From Paratrimastix pyriformis (Eukaryota; Preaxostyla; Paratrimastigidae): 64,000 nt of DNA. Position numbers and translations under genes: made by a program. The stretch's first letter is position 1; every line of letters begins with the position of its first letter. The notes beneath the pieces are model-generated. The model was given only the letters and a program-made list of their open reading frames with translations, ran no database searches and was not told the origin of the DNA. This document shows, in pieces, positions 63,646-64,000 of the stretch. The stretch lies in contig JAPMOS010000118.1 of NCBI GenBank assembly GCA_027972325.1, forward strand, positions 17,501-81,500, given 5' to 3'.

Positions 63646-63702
63646 ATCTTTATGGGAAATTATGGGAAAATTATGGGAATTTTATGGGAAAATTATGGGA
63701 TC
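63646..63702 (+). repeat. AT-rich (AAAATTATGGG) repeat
   Basis: Four to five units of AAATTATGGG/AATTTTATGGG, unusually AT-rich for this window. The core resembles those at 4.54-4.70 kb. Confidence 0.8.
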
Positions 63703-64000
63703 ACGTCTTGAGCTCGATCGTGCGTTCGTCGTGTGTTCGTCGTACCGCTCGAGTGTTCATCAGACGGGGTCACCCTGGGCTTTACCGGAAACCACCCATT
63801 TTGCGGTTGCTATAACCCCGGAGGGGTTGATATCCCAAAGTTTTATGGAATTGCGGATATCTCCGGAAGACCTGCCGGAATAACCCCCCTATAGGGTCCG
63901 AGGTCCGATTCGGTCATCCGCGCCCTCTCCGAAGAAAACCCGTCACCCCATCGGAAAAAAAAGCCACGCATCGTGCGTTATCGTGCGTCGCGTTTAGCTT
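63703..64000. other. No gene; dispersed CGTGCGTT/CGCGTTTAGCTT motifs
   Basis: Repeats of CGTGCGTTCG-like motifs and the terminal CGCGTTTAGCTT match motifs near 61,090 and 745. The segment looks like the start of another copy of the dispersed repeat running out of the window. Confidence 0.4.

Noticed and set aside
62655-63711. Plus-strand Gly/Ala-rich ORFs opposite the protease gene
   Set aside because: They mirror the Pro-rich repeats of the minus-strand protein and then the 41-bp satellite; no independent motif.

Overview
This window reads as nuclear DNA of a GC-rich unicellular eukaryote (a protist or alga; I cannot name the species). The best evidence for a eukaryote is a Pif1-type helicase whose conserved motifs become continuous only when GT-AG introns of 72 and 78 bp are removed. 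AP-endonuclease LINEs, tyrosine-recombinase retroelements, an LTR element and many simple-sequence arrays point the same way. There are no operons, ribosome binding sites or CRISPR arrays.

Layout. 1-6.6 kb: GC-rich minus-strand host exons (an LRR fragment, pieces of a large unidentified protein) separated by minisatellites, including a 51-bp array. 6.6-9.5 kb: LINE 3' ends sitting inside microsatellites; one carries the end of the reverse transcriptase ORF plus a separate downstream ORF3. 10.6-12.8 kb: Pif1-like helicase. 13.8-21.3 kb: a roughly 3-kb unit repeated three times, with nested short retroelements. 24.7-26.2 kb: gag-pro fossil. 26.4-27.6 kb: helicase-associated exon and an element with 42-bp inverted repeats. 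30.3-32.1 and 39.9-42.4 kb: two tyrosine-recombinase genes, each followed by a small basic ORF. 32.4-37.2 kb: a large LINE on the minus strand. 43.0-47.3 kb: a purine-rich satellite. 48.4-51.9 and 54.6-57.3 kb: two DIRS-like fossils, with a small LTR element between them. 57.3-61.1 kb: a second, rearranged copy of the large LINE. 61.3-64.0 kb: a 323-bp satellite, a ULP1-like protease ORF and a 41-bp minisatellite.

The most interesting system is the LINE family. Its main ORF carries a ubiquitin-specific-protease-like domain (Cys, Gln, zinc-finger and His boxes all visible) ahead of the AP endonuclease and reverse transcriptase. A related LINE 3' end carries a further ORF after the reverse transcriptase that may be a degenerate methyltransferase. 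Two shorter element families carry only a Pro/Ala-rich protein with NPF motifs and no enzyme. They share the LINE 3' end: a hairpin with an invariant TTCG loop and a covarying 5-bp stem, then a (CA)n or (CAA)n tail. They look like ORF-bearing passengers of the LINE machinery. One array copy preserves the empty site of one passenger, so its ends and its 11-bp target duplication can be read exactly.
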